Shown: positions 14,818-22,845 of the stretch, one piece after another
How positions within the stretch are numbered: position 1 is the stretch's first letter
Layout of the letters: each line of letters starts with the position of its first letter
Assembly (NCBI GenBank): GCA_002394465.1
Contig: DGTU01000123.1
Span: forward strand, 1 to 38,604
Direction of reading: 5' to 3'
DNA length: 38,604 nucleotides
Source: Treponema sp. UBA4328
GTDB taxonomy: Bacteria > Spirochaetota > Spirochaetia > Treponematales > Treponemataceae
The notes under the pieces: generated by a model
What the model was told of the DNA's origin: nothing
Databases searched by the model: none
What the model saw: only the letters and a program-made list of their open reading frames with translations
Program-made: the position numbers and the translations under genes

Positions 14818-15864
14818 ATGAAAATTGCTTCTAAAATTTTCAAGGCAGCTGTCTGCACTGCAGCCGCTGTTCTGGGTCTTGCTTCATGCTCATCGAAGAA
14901 GACATTGAATGTTTTTACATGGACTTACTACACGCCTGAAGACGTCGTAGCAGCATTTGAGAAAGAGTATGACTGCGAAGTTATCGTAACTGAATATGAC
15001 TCAAATGAAACCATGTTCAACAAGCTCGTAAACGGCGGTGCAAAAAGCTTTGACATCGTAGTACCTTCACAGGACTATGTTGCAATCATGATGGAAAAAG
15101 ACATGTTCCAGCCGATCAAACAGGAACTTTTCACAAACAGGGACAAGATTAATCCTGTAGTTCTTGAAAAGGCAAATTATGACCCGGAAATGAAATACTC
15201 TGTTCCGTACTATTTTGGTGCAGCCGGAATCAGCGTAAACAAGAAAAAGGCAACAAAAGAATACGAACGCACATGGAACATTTTTGCAGACCCGCAGTTT
15301 GCAGGACATGCTTCGATGATGAACGATTACCGCGAAGTAATCGGTGATGCGCTCAAATACCTCGGATACAGCGTAAGTACAAAAGATGACAAGGAACTCG
15401 CAGAAGCAGTTGACCTCATCACAAACAAATGGAAGCCGAACATCTTCAACTTTGATGCTGAATCATTCGGAAAAGATTTTGCAGGCGGAAACCTCTGGCT
15501 CTGTCAGGGATATGCTGAAGTAGTTAACGGAGAAGTAACTCCTGAAGAATGGGCTAACGACGTTGACTTCTTTATCCCGGAAGACGGCGGTCCTTCTTAC
15601 CTCGACAGTCTCTGTATCCTCAAGGATTCACAGAATGCTGAACTTGCAACAGAGTTCATCAACTTTATCCATAGACCGGAAAACTATGCAAAATTCCTTG
15701 ATTTCTTCATGTTCCCTTGCTTCGTTAACCTCGAAGCTGAACAGTACATGCAGTCAACACCGATGTATCCTGCAAGTGCACTTGAAAAATGTGAACTCAA
15801 GTACGATATCGGAAACAAACTTGTTGATTACTGGAACGCATGGGAAAAAATCCGCATAGACTGA
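14818..15864 (+). CDS. potD: Spermidine/putrescine-binding lipoprotein PotD
   Basis: This is a 348-residue solute-binding protein. A signal peptide ends in the lipobox LGLASC with Cys24, so it should be lipid-anchored. The mature part starts LNVFTWTYYTPEDVVAAFEK and continues with VIVTEYDSNETMFNKL, the family's opening, and later has NLWLCQGYAEVVNGE and FFIPEDGGPSYLDSL. It delivers polyamines to the PotABC complex. GGAG precedes the ATG. It ends the operon at a strong terminator. Confidence 0.95.
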   Translation: MKIASKIFKAAVCTAAAVLGLASCSSKKTLNVFTWTYYTPEDVVAAFEKEYDCEVIVTEYDSNETMFNKLVNGGAKSFDIVVPSQDYVAIMMEKDMFQPIKQELFTNRDKINPVVLEKANYDPEMKYSVPYYFGAAGISVNKKKATKEYERTWNIFADPQFAGHASMMNDYREVIGDALKYLGYSVSTKDDKELAEAVDLITNKWKPNIFNFDAESFGKDFAGGNLWLCQGYAEVVNGEVTPEEWANDVDFFIPEDGGPSYLDSLCILKDSQNAELATEFINFIHRPENYAKFLDFFMFPCFVNLEAEQYMQSTPMYPASALEKCELKYDIGNKLVDYWNAWEKIRID

Positions 15865-15895
15865 TAAAAACTCAAATATCTTTAACTTGAAATTT

Positions 15896-15931
15896 ACGGC
15901 ACGGAAATTTGCTTTTCGTGCCGTTTTTTTT
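15896..15931 (+). terminator. Terminator of the pot operon
   Basis: ACGGCACG (15896-15903) pairs with CGTGCCGT (15917-15924). The stem can extend through GAAA/TTTT, and a run of eight T follows. It is the clearest intrinsic terminator in the window. Confidence 0.93.
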
Positions 15932-16018
15932 ATGGCGAAACTGCAGAATCAGGCCGATAATAAGATGAAGAGTCGTTTATGTACATCTAAGTAAAAATAA
16001 AGGTTCAGGTATCTGACA

Positions 16019-17803
16019 TTGGATAATTCAACATATAAGGAAATAGTTTCAAAAATATCGACCCCGCTCATCATAGGGCGTCCTGTTTTTGATGAAGCAA
16101 CCGGCAAACTTAAAGACGCAGAAGCAATTTTTGCAAACGAAGAATTCAAAAAATATTTTAAGGATGCCATAGAACCTGCATTCTTCCTCTCTGAAAAAAT
16201 CGACTGCCTTACAAAAGAAGTTGAATGGTTTGAAGCAATAGAAAAAACCCTCAAAACGCATCAGCCGTACGAAATGACATTTTTTTCTCCGATGCTTTCA
16301 ATCTGGCTTCTGCTTAAACTGGACGTAACTTCTACAAACCTGATTATCCTTACATTTACCGATGTTTCCCAGTACAAGGAATATGAACAGACGCTCAAGC
16401 GCCAGAACCTCCGCCTTGCAGCCCTCACGGAAGAAATTACGGTTTCCGGGGAAGAACTCAAGCGCAAGCTTCAGAACATCGAAGAACTCAACCGCAAGCT
16501 GGAATTCAATGCCTATCATGATTCACTTACAGGCATATTCAACAGGACAAAGCTTTCATCAGACCTTGAAGAAATCCTTGCTGAAGCAGCTGAGAAAAAA
16601 GAAAAAATCGGCGTAATCCTCATAGACATCGACAACCTTAAGCTCATTAATGACTCGCAGGGACATATTGCCGGTGATGACATCATCAAACAGTCTGTCC
16701 AGATACTCCAGTCATTCCAGAAACCGAACCTCATTCCGTACAGGTTTGACGGTGATGAATTTATAATTATCGTCAGGGAAGTAAGTTCAAGGGATTACCT
16801 CATAAACCTGGGAGATGCAATCCTCGAACACTTCAATCTGTCAGGAATTGAATTCTCAGCCGGCGTCAGTTTATATCCTGATGATGGAACAGATAAAGAT
16901 GAACTTCTGCGCTATGCAGACATGGCAATGAACGACGTCAAGAAAAAGGGAAAGAACAACGTATTCCTTTTTGAAGAAATAATGCGCGACAAGTTCATGA
17001 CCCGCCTTAACCTTCAGGTTCACCTCAACGAAGCAATAGAAAAAGAAATTTTCGTTATGTACTTTCAGCCGCAGTTTAACGTTGCAACCGGAGAACTCCG
17101 CGGATTTGAAGCCCTTCTGCGCTGGCAGGATTCAGAACTCGGCTGGGTCAATCCTGAACAGTTCATCCCGATTGCAGAAGAAACCAAGCTCATTATTCCG
17201 CTCGGCAACTGGATTCTCGAAACATCAATCAAGATTCTTGCAAAGTGGGTACGGGAATATGACTTTAAGGGAATTATGAGCGTAAACGTCAGCCCGGTCC
17301 AGCTCAAAAATCCTAACTTTATATTTACGCTCGCAGGCCTCATCAGGGAATACGGTGTAAATCCGGCAAACCTCGAAATAGAAATCACGGAAGGCGTTCT
17401 CATTGAAAACAGGGACGAAACAATCAAGCTTCTCCGCCAGATCCGCGACATGGGAATTGGAATTTCACTCGATGACTTCGGAACAGGCTATTCTTCCCTG
17501 AGCTACCTTCAGATTCTCCCGATAACCACACTCAAGATCGACAAATCCTTCATTGCTAACATCACTGCAAATGACGGAGTTGAAGCCAATATTACGGATT
17601 CAATCATTTCAATGGTTACAAAAATGGGACTTGATACGATTGCCGAAGGCGTTGAGCATGACGACCAGCTTGAACTTCTCAAGAAAATCAAATGCCGCAA
17701 CATCCAGGGATTTCTCCGCGGAAAACCGATGCCTCAGGATATCTGTGAAGCAGTCCTCGCAGGAAACGATTCTGCAATCCTTACGATCCTTGACGAAGAC
17801 TAA
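16019..17803 (+). CDS. c-di-GMP turnover protein: PAS-like, degenerate GGDEF, EAL
   Basis: This is a 594-residue cytoplasmic protein with a TTG start. Residues 1-120 resemble a PAS sensor domain (TFTDVSQYKEYEQ at its end), and 120-165 look like a coiled coil. The GGDEF domain (about 165-320) reads DGDEF at 244-248, so the first glycine of the motif is replaced by Asp and cyclase activity is doubtful. The EAL domain (about 335-590) keeps EAL (364-366, GFEALLRW), the Asn in MSVNVSPVQL, LEIEITEG, the DDFGTGYSSL loop, KIDKSF, AEGVE and QGFLRGKPMP. It is therefore probably an active c-di-GMP phosphodiesterase. The stop shares CTAA with the convergent nuclease gene. Confidence 0.92.
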   Translation: MDNSTYKEIVSKISTPLIIGRPVFDEATGKLKDAEAIFANEEFKKYFKDAIEPAFFLSEKIDCLTKEVEWFEAIEKTLKTHQPYEMTFFSPMLSIWLLLKLDVTSTNLIILTFTDVSQYKEYEQTLKRQNLRLAALTEEITVSGEELKRKLQNIEELNRKLEFNAYHDSLTGIFNRTKLSSDLEEILAEAAEKKEKIGVILIDIDNLKLINDSQGHIAGDDIIKQSVQILQSFQKPNLIPYRFDGDEFIIIVREVSSRDYLINLGDAILEHFNLSGIEFSAGVSLYPDDGTDKDELLRYADMAMNDVKKKGKNNVFLFEEIMRDKFMTRLNLQVHLNEAIEKEIFVMYFQPQFNVATGELRGFEALLRWQDSELGWVNPEQFIPIAEETKLIIPLGNWILETSIKILAKWVREYDFKGIMSVNVSPVQLKNPNFIFTLAGLIREYGVNPANLEIEITEGVLIENRDETIKLLRQIRDMGIGISLDDFGTGYSSLSYLQILPITTLKIDKSFIANITANDGVEANITDSIISMVTKMGLDTIAEGVEHDDQLELLKKIKCRNIQGFLRGKPMPQDICEAVLAGNDSAILTILDED

Positions 17804-18189
17804 ATTCTGTACTCGACGTAAGCAACACGGCCTTCTGCTACGGCACGCTTGATTTCCTGTTCCCGCTTACTCAATGCACTCTGACCGGTTTTAACTTCTA
17901 TCAGAAGGACTTCTTCAATTTCCCTGCCCTCAGCAGCACCCGGAAATGCAATAAAATCCACAGGCTTACCGACAAAGCGGCAGTCAGCGGGATTACACGG
18001 AAAATCCGGAAGAAACGGGCTGATCTGCTCTGCTGCAAGTCCGCCGAGAACTGCGCGGGAACGGTTAAGCGCATCTTCACGTTCTTTTTTGATGACCGAC
18101 TTCATTCTGTGCCTTGTAAGGGCTGAAGAGACAAGAAACGTAACGAAACACGAAAAAACAAGTACAACTGAAAACAACAGGTATTCCAT
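17800..18189 (-). CDS. Membrane-anchored nuclease related to Holliday junction resolvases
   Basis: This 129-residue protein has one N-terminal membrane helix (LLFSVVLVFSCFVTFLVSS) and a basic linker. The domain that follows runs through RSRAVLGGLAAEQISPFLP, FVGKPVDFIAFPG and VLLIEVKTGQSALSKREQEI. The Asp of PVDFIAF and the Glu-x-Lys of IEVKTG fit a PD-(D/E)xK nuclease core. The pattern matches the predicted secreted endonuclease family distantly related to archaeal Holliday junction resolvases. Activity and cellular role are not known to me. TACAAT lies 6 nt before the ATG with no Shine-Dalgarno, so it may be leaderless. Its stop interleaves with that of the convergent GGDEF-EAL gene. Confidence 0.82.
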   Translation of the reverse strand: MEYLLFSVVLVFSCFVTFLVSSALTRHRMKSVIKKEREDALNRSRAVLGGLAAEQISPFLPDFPCNPADCRFVGKPVDFIAFPGAAEGREIEEVLLIEVKTGQSALSKREQEIKRAVAEGRVAYVEYRI

Positions 18190-18255
18190 GCCATAATTGT
18201 AACCGATAATTTAAAAAAGATGTTTTATATCTGAAACTTTTTGAAAGGAATTTTT

Positions 18256-19482
18256 ATGAAACGGTTTATTTTGTATATCAGTGCATTAAGCATATTTTCA
18301 GTTTTGTCAGCCCAGCAGAAGCTTGAATTCAAATACAAGGCTGATGACAACTTCAGGATTCTTTCAACTACGGAAGAAGACGTTTACTACAACGGAAGGC
18401 TCAATCATCATTCTGAGATCCTCAACAGGGTTTCAGTAAGGATAACTGGCACGGACAAAAACGGACGCGGTCTGCACGAAGCAACTTTCATGGCAAGCGA
18501 AAACTCCACGGGTGCTTCAACCGGAGCAAGATACAACTGGGGCGAAGAATACGAGAGCAAATATACACGCGACTCGCACGGCACATTTGAAATTGAAGAC
18601 ACTTATTTTATGCCGGTAGTACGTGATGTTCCTTATTTTCCGGACAGACCGTTAAAACCTGGTGATACATGGACTGCAGAAGGTCACGAAGCACATGACC
18701 TCAGGAGAACCTTTAACATTCAGAAACCATTCAAAGTACCCTTTGCAGCCACATACAAGTACCTCAGGGACGAGGAAGGAGAATCATCAGATTCATCCAG
18801 AACAAAAAAGACATTTCAGGTAATTCAGGCAAACTACAAGCTGTTTTATGAAAGTCCTGTATCAGCTTCTCTCACAGACACACCGGCTTCAACGATGGGT
18901 TATTCAAACCAGACGATATGGTGGGATAATGAAAAGGGACAGATTGACCACTACACGGAAACCTTCAGGATTGTAATTGAAACTACTGCCGGCAATAAAC
19001 TCGACTTCCGGGGAACGAGCCATGCAGAAGTAACGGAATTCCAGCGTACGGCCACTGAAGAAAAAGTCCAGGAAGTAATGGAAAAGATCGAAGAGATGGG
19101 AATTGAAAACGTCGACGTAAAAAAGACGGAAAAAGGACTTACAATCTCGGTTGAAAAGATTCAGTTCAAGCCGGAATCTTCAATTCTCGAAGACAGCGAA
19201 AAAGAAAAACTTGCACTCATTTCGCAGATTCTTTCAGCCTATCCTGACAACGATCTTCTGATTACGGGACATACGGCAAAAGTCGGAACCCCTGAAAGCT
19301 GCCAGAAACTCAGCGAAGAACGTGCAAAGTCCGTTGCTGACTATCTTGTTCAGCTCGGAACAAAAGACAGCAAGCATATTTTTACGCTCGGAAACGGTGC
19401 AAGGGTCCCGATAGCAACCAACCAGACCACTGAAGGACGTACAAGGAACCGCCGAGTCGAAATTACGATCCTCGACAAATAA
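18256..19482 (+). CDS. OmpA-family envelope protein with a large novel N-terminal domain
   Basis: This is a 408-residue exported protein. The signal peptide ends around LSAQQK, and AAAGGAA precedes the ATG. The C-terminal 110 residues match an OmpA/MotB peptidoglycan-binding domain: IQFKPESSILEDSEKEKL, LLITGHTAKVGTPESCQKLSEERA and EGRTRNRRVEI. The N-terminal 270 residues are predicted to be mostly beta strand (YFPDRPLKPGDTW is a recognisable turn-rich element) and match no family I know. It probably tethers the outer membrane or periplasm to peptidoglycan. Spacing suggests a single-gene transcription unit. Confidence 0.85.
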   Translation: MKRFILYISALSIFSVLSAQQKLEFKYKADDNFRILSTTEEDVYYNGRLNHHSEILNRVSVRITGTDKNGRGLHEATFMASENSTGASTGARYNWGEEYESKYTRDSHGTFEIEDTYFMPVVRDVPYFPDRPLKPGDTWTAEGHEAHDLRRTFNIQKPFKVPFAATYKYLRDEEGESSDSSRTKKTFQVIQANYKLFYESPVSASLTDTPASTMGYSNQTIWWDNEKGQIDHYTETFRIVIETTAGNKLDFRGTSHAEVTEFQRTATEEKVQEVMEKIEEMGIENVDVKKTEKGLTISVEKIQFKPESSILEDSEKEKLALISQILSAYPDNDLLITGHTAKVGTPESCQKLSEERAKSVADYLVQLGTKDSKHIFTLGNGARVPIATNQTTEGRTRNRRVEITILDK

Positions 19483-19555
19483 TTTTTAATATTTTTTTTC
19501 AAAAAAACGCAGTTTTTAAAAAATCTCTGCCTATACATATATATGAGGTTCAGGC

Positions 19556-21220
19556 ATGGAGTTTTTTGAAGAAGGCGTCGATTATCCGGCGGTGAGCGTT
19601 GATGCGGATTATCAGGTGACGGATGAAGCAGTTGACGCTGCGAGAAAAGCGTTCGGCGTAAAGTATCTGTTTCCGTGGCAACGGCTTGTTATCGGTAATA
19701 TCATGGATGCGGCAGACATGCAGCAGGATTCCCCGGCTGAAGGGGAGGAAAATGATTATCTATGCAGGGGAAGGCAGATCGTTCTTCTTCCTACCGGCGC
19801 TGGCAAGTCATTGTGTTTCCTTACTCCGGCACTTCTTTTAAAAGGCCCCAGCCTGGTCCTCTACCCTCTCCTTGCACTTATGTCCGACCAGCAGAGGCGG
19901 ATGGAAGCCGGAGGGCTCAAATGCGCAGTATTCAGGGGCGGTCAGACGGAAGAAGAACGCAGGGAGAATCTTGATTCCCTTAAAAAAGGCGCCCGCATAA
20001 TTCTTACAAATCCGGAAACACTTCAGAATGATTCTCTTGTTGAAGAACTGTCACAATCCGGAATAAGCCATATAGCAATAGATGAAGCTCACTGTGTCGC
20101 AGAATGGGGAGACACGTTCAGGCCGGCATACCTTACACTCGGGAAAATAATCAAAAAACTTGGATGCAGGATTGTAACGGCATTTACGGCAACCGCAAGT
20201 CCTCAGGTACTGGCAAGAATCAGCGAAGTTCTTTTTGACGGAGATGCACACATAGTACAGAGCGGAGCAGACCGTGCGAACATTCACTATGAAGTCCGTC
20301 CTGCCTACGCACGCATGAAAAACGTCCTCAAGGCTGTCACTGAGTCTGAAAAGCCCCTTATAGTCTTCTGCGGAACAAGAAACCGTACGGAACAGGTCGC
20401 CCGGCTGATAGAATCTTATTATGAAGACGGCAGGACAAAGTTTTATCATGCAGGACTCACAAAAGAAGAAAAAAACTCGATTGAAAAATGGTTCTTTGAG
20501 TCAAAGGACGGAATCCTTTGTGCAACCTGTGCCTATGGGATGGGTGTAGACAAAGCCGATATAAGGACTGTAATCCACATGGATGCACCTTTACATCTTG
20601 AAAATTTCATTCAGGAAGCAGGCCGTGCAGGACGGAACGGGGATAATGTCAGGTCGATCCTCCTGTGGAATCATAATGACGACATACGTTTTAAGGGATT
20701 TCCACAAGGCAGCCGTGAAAAGGCCGTTTCAGATTTTGCACGGTTAAACGCCTGCAGGCGGCGCTTTATTCTTGATTACCTTAATGACCAGACGGAGTTT
20801 TCGGGGTGTTCAGGCTGCGATTACTGCGATGCCGTCCGGAGCGGAAGGACCTTCAAAAATCAGGCGGAAGATGCACGGACAGTTACGGAGTTTATCAGAA
20901 AGCACAGAAAGACTTTTACCGTTCCAGAGGCAAAGGCTGAAGTCAAGAAACTTCTTAACGCGAATGACCTTGACGAATACAAAATGAACATCTGGGAAGA
21001 GAAGGATATAAACGAGATTTTTTCGCAGCTGCTTTCAGAACGAACGCTCAAGGTTGCAGGAGGTCTCTGGGCGAATCACGTAGACATTGTACCTGAAAAA
21101 AAACTTAAGGCAGCTCCGCCCATGATAAGGTTTATTCCCCGGAATCTTCTCCACCGTCTCCACTGTCTGCGGAGGCTTCTGCGGCGGGTGCAGGAGCAGG
21201 TGCAGCAGATTTTTTCTTAG
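19556..21220 (+). CDS. recQ: RecQ-family ATP-dependent DNA helicase
   Basis: This 554-residue 3'-5' helicase has Walker A LPTGAGKSLC, DEAH-type motif II AIDEAHCVAEWGDTFRPAY, motif III AFTATAS, motif V GMGVDKADIRTVIH and motif VI QEAGRAGRNG. The RecQ zinc site is seen as Cys in NACRRRFIL and GCSGCDYC. There is no HRDC domain. The Walker A core is preceded by an unusual insert of about 20 acidic residues (QDSPAEGEENDYL). GAGG lies 7 nt before the ATG. The last 30 codons run antisense through a small membrane-protein gene and are rich in Leu and Arg, so the real functional end may be earlier. Confidence 0.92.
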   Translation: MEFFEEGVDYPAVSVDADYQVTDEAVDAARKAFGVKYLFPWQRLVIGNIMDAADMQQDSPAEGEENDYLCRGRQIVLLPTGAGKSLCFLTPALLLKGPSLVLYPLLALMSDQQRRMEAGGLKCAVFRGGQTEEERRENLDSLKKGARIILTNPETLQNDSLVEELSQSGISHIAIDEAHCVAEWGDTFRPAYLTLGKIIKKLGCRIVTAFTATASPQVLARISEVLFDGDAHIVQSGADRANIHYEVRPAYARMKNVLKAVTESEKPLIVFCGTRNRTEQVARLIESYYEDGRTKFYHAGLTKEEKNSIEKWFFESKDGILCATCAYGMGVDKADIRTVIHMDAPLHLENFIQEAGRAGRNGDNVRSILLWNHNDDIRFKGFPQGSREKAVSDFARLNACRRRFILDYLNDQTEFSGCSGCDYCDAVRSGRTFKNQAEDARTVTEFIRKHRKTFTVPEAKAEVKKLLNANDLDEYKMNIWEEKDINEIFSQLLSERTLKVAGGLWANHVDIVPEKKLKAAPPMIRFIPRNLLHRLHCLRRLLRRVQEQVQQIFS

Positions 21221-21362
21221 ACTTTGGCTTTGGAGCCTTTTTCGAATATGTATAAATATAACCTGCAAATTTCATCAGCAGAATTGCACCTATGGCAGTT
21301 CCTATTACAACGGGATTCGTGATGATGACTTTTGCAATTTCAATAAACCTGTCCAGATTCAT
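21132..21362 (-). CDS. Small single-helix membrane protein with Ala/Pro and acidic tail
   Basis: This 76-residue protein has one membrane helix (VVIGTAIGAILLMKFAGYIY), a basic stretch (KKAPKPKSKKK), an Ala-Pro run and an acidic end (SGDGGEDSGE). I do not recognise it, though its composition is that of a genuine membrane protein. GATAAT lies 6 nt before the ATG and there is no Shine-Dalgarno, so it may be leaderless. The last 89 bp overlap the recQ 3' end antisense. Confidence 0.68.
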   Translation of the reverse strand: MNLDRFIEIAKVIITNPVVIGTAIGAILLMKFAGYIYTYSKKAPKPKSKKKSAAPAPAPAAEASADSGDGGEDSGE

Positions 21363-21424
21363 ATTCAGATTATCGGCAGAATTTAGGGATTTATTAAATT
21401 ACATATCCGTTAAATTCACCGTGA

Positions 21425-21453
21425 TTGAGAGTTTCAGATAAATATGATACAGT
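21425..21453 (+). promoter_or_regulatory. hisH promoter (leaderless type)
   Basis: TTGAGA (21425-21430) and TACAGT (21448-21453) are 17 bp apart, and the hisH ATG starts 7 nt after the -10. A better-looking TATGAT lies at 21443 but has no -35. There is no Shine-Dalgarno before the ATG. Confidence 0.5.
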
Positions 21454-21460
21454 CTTTCAC

Positions 21461-22087
21461 ATGGTTGGAATTGTTGATTACAATGCAGGAAACATTAAAA
21501 GCGTAGAGCGGGCATTGAGTTTTTTAAAGGCAGAATATGTTCTTTCGAAGAATCCTTCTGATCTTGAAAAATGTGACCGTCTGATTTTTCCTGGCGTAGG
21601 TGAAGCAAAATACGCTATGGAACAGCTCAAAAAAACAGGCTTTGACACATTTTTGCGCGACTGGGCACAGGCACAGAAACCTCTCGCAGGAATATGCCTT
21701 GGCTCTCAGATTATTTTTGAACATTCAGAAGAGGGCGATGTAGAGTGTCTTGGTCTCCTCAGGGGAACAATCCGCCACTTTGAAAATGTTTGGAAAGATT
21801 CGCAAATCAATACAAACCTAAAAGTTCCTCACATGGGCTGGAATAATCTGGAATATGTAAACGGCTCTACTCCACTTTTTGACGGCCTTGATTCAAAATC
21901 AGATTTCTACTTCGTGCATTCATACCTGATCCAGCCGGCAGACGAAACAATAGTAAAGGCATACGCAGACTACGGCTGCAAAGTACCGGCCTGTGTAAGT
22001 CAGGGAAACATCACAGCCTTCCAGTTTCACCCGGAGAAATCCGGACGTGCAGGACTTAAAATTCTGGAGAACTACATAAAATGTTAA
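21461..22087 (+). CDS. hisH: Imidazole glycerol phosphate synthase, glutamine amidotransferase subunit
   Basis: This 208-residue class I amidotransferase subunit makes ammonia from glutamine for HisF. The opening is VGIVDYNAGNIKSVERAL, typical of HisH. Catalytic Cys79 lies in AGICLGSQIIFE, and the His/Glu pair is His190 and Glu192 in FQFHPEKS. The ATG at 21461 puts the first strand right at the N-terminus. An upstream TTG would add 12 unrelated residues. The gene overlaps hisF by 7 bp. No other histidine genes are in the window. Confidence 0.93.
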   Translation: MVGIVDYNAGNIKSVERALSFLKAEYVLSKNPSDLEKCDRLIFPGVGEAKYAMEQLKKTGFDTFLRDWAQAQKPLAGICLGSQIIFEHSEEGDVECLGLLRGTIRHFENVWKDSQINTNLKVPHMGWNNLEYVNGSTPLFDGLDSKSDFYFVHSYLIQPADETIVKAYADYGCKVPACVSQGNITAFQFHPEKSGRAGLKILENYIKC

Positions 22088-22845
22088 AGAAAAGAATAAT
22101 TGTATGCCTTGACGTAAAAGACGGACGCACGACAAAAGGCGTTAAGTTTCAGAATAACATCGACATCGGTGATCCGGTTGAAATGGCAAAAAAATACTAT
22201 GACCAGGGCGTTGATGAACTTGTTTTTTATGACATCATGGCAAGCGCACGCGGAAGGGGACCGATTCTTGACCTGATTTCCCGTGTTGCAGAGCAGGTTT
22301 TCATTCCTTTCTGTGTAGGCGGCGGAATCGGTTCAATTGAAGACATACGTTCTACAATCCTGGCCGGAGCAGAAAAAATAAGCCTCAACTCTCAGGCAGT
22401 CAAAAATCCTGACCTTATCCGCGAAGGGGCCCGCATATTCGGAAACCAGTGCATAGTTCTCGGAATGGATGCTGCAAAAGACAGTGAAATGCCGAGCGGA
22501 TACCGCGTTTATATCAACGGCGGCCGCGTAAAGACAGACCTTGATGCACTTGAATGGGCAAAGAAAGCAGTTTCCCTCGGTGCAGGTGAAATCGTCCTCA
22601 ATTCAATCGATGCTGACGGCGTAAGGCAGGGATACGAACTGACTGTAACAAAGATGATTGCAGAAAACGTAAGCGTCCCTGTAATCGCATCCGGCGGCGG
22701 CGGAACTCCGCAGCACCTGGCCGATGTCCTTACTCAGGGAAAAGCCGATGCAGCCCTGATTGCAAGCATGGTTCACTCAATGGGCTACACCGTAGACGGA
22801 ATCAAGCGGGATCTGAACAAGCTCGGAGTTCCGGTAAGGATTTAA
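22081..22845 (+). CDS. hisF: Imidazole glycerol phosphate synthase, cyclase subunit
   Basis: This is a 254-residue TIM barrel. Catalytic Asp11 is in RIIVCLDVKDG and Asp130 in VLGMDAAKD. Other family features are DELVFYDIMAS, CVGGGIGSIEDI, KISLNSQA, GAGEIVLNSIDADG and VPVIASGGGG. With HisH it converts PRFAR to imidazole glycerol phosphate and AICAR, linking histidine and purine synthesis. The overlap with hisH implies coupled translation. The stop shares TTAA with the convergent helicase gene. All catalytic residues are present, so a true histidine role is plausible, although the rest of the pathway is not adjacent. Confidence 0.94.
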   Translation: MLKKRIIVCLDVKDGRTTKGVKFQNNIDIGDPVEMAKKYYDQGVDELVFYDIMASARGRGPILDLISRVAEQVFIPFCVGGGIGSIEDIRSTILAGAEKISLNSQAVKNPDLIREGARIFGNQCIVLGMDAAKDSEMPSGYRVYINGGRVKTDLDALEWAKKAVSLGAGEIVLNSIDADGVRQGYELTVTKMIAENVSVPVIASGGGGTPQHLADVLTQGKADAALIASMVHSMGYTVDGIKRDLNKLGVPVRI

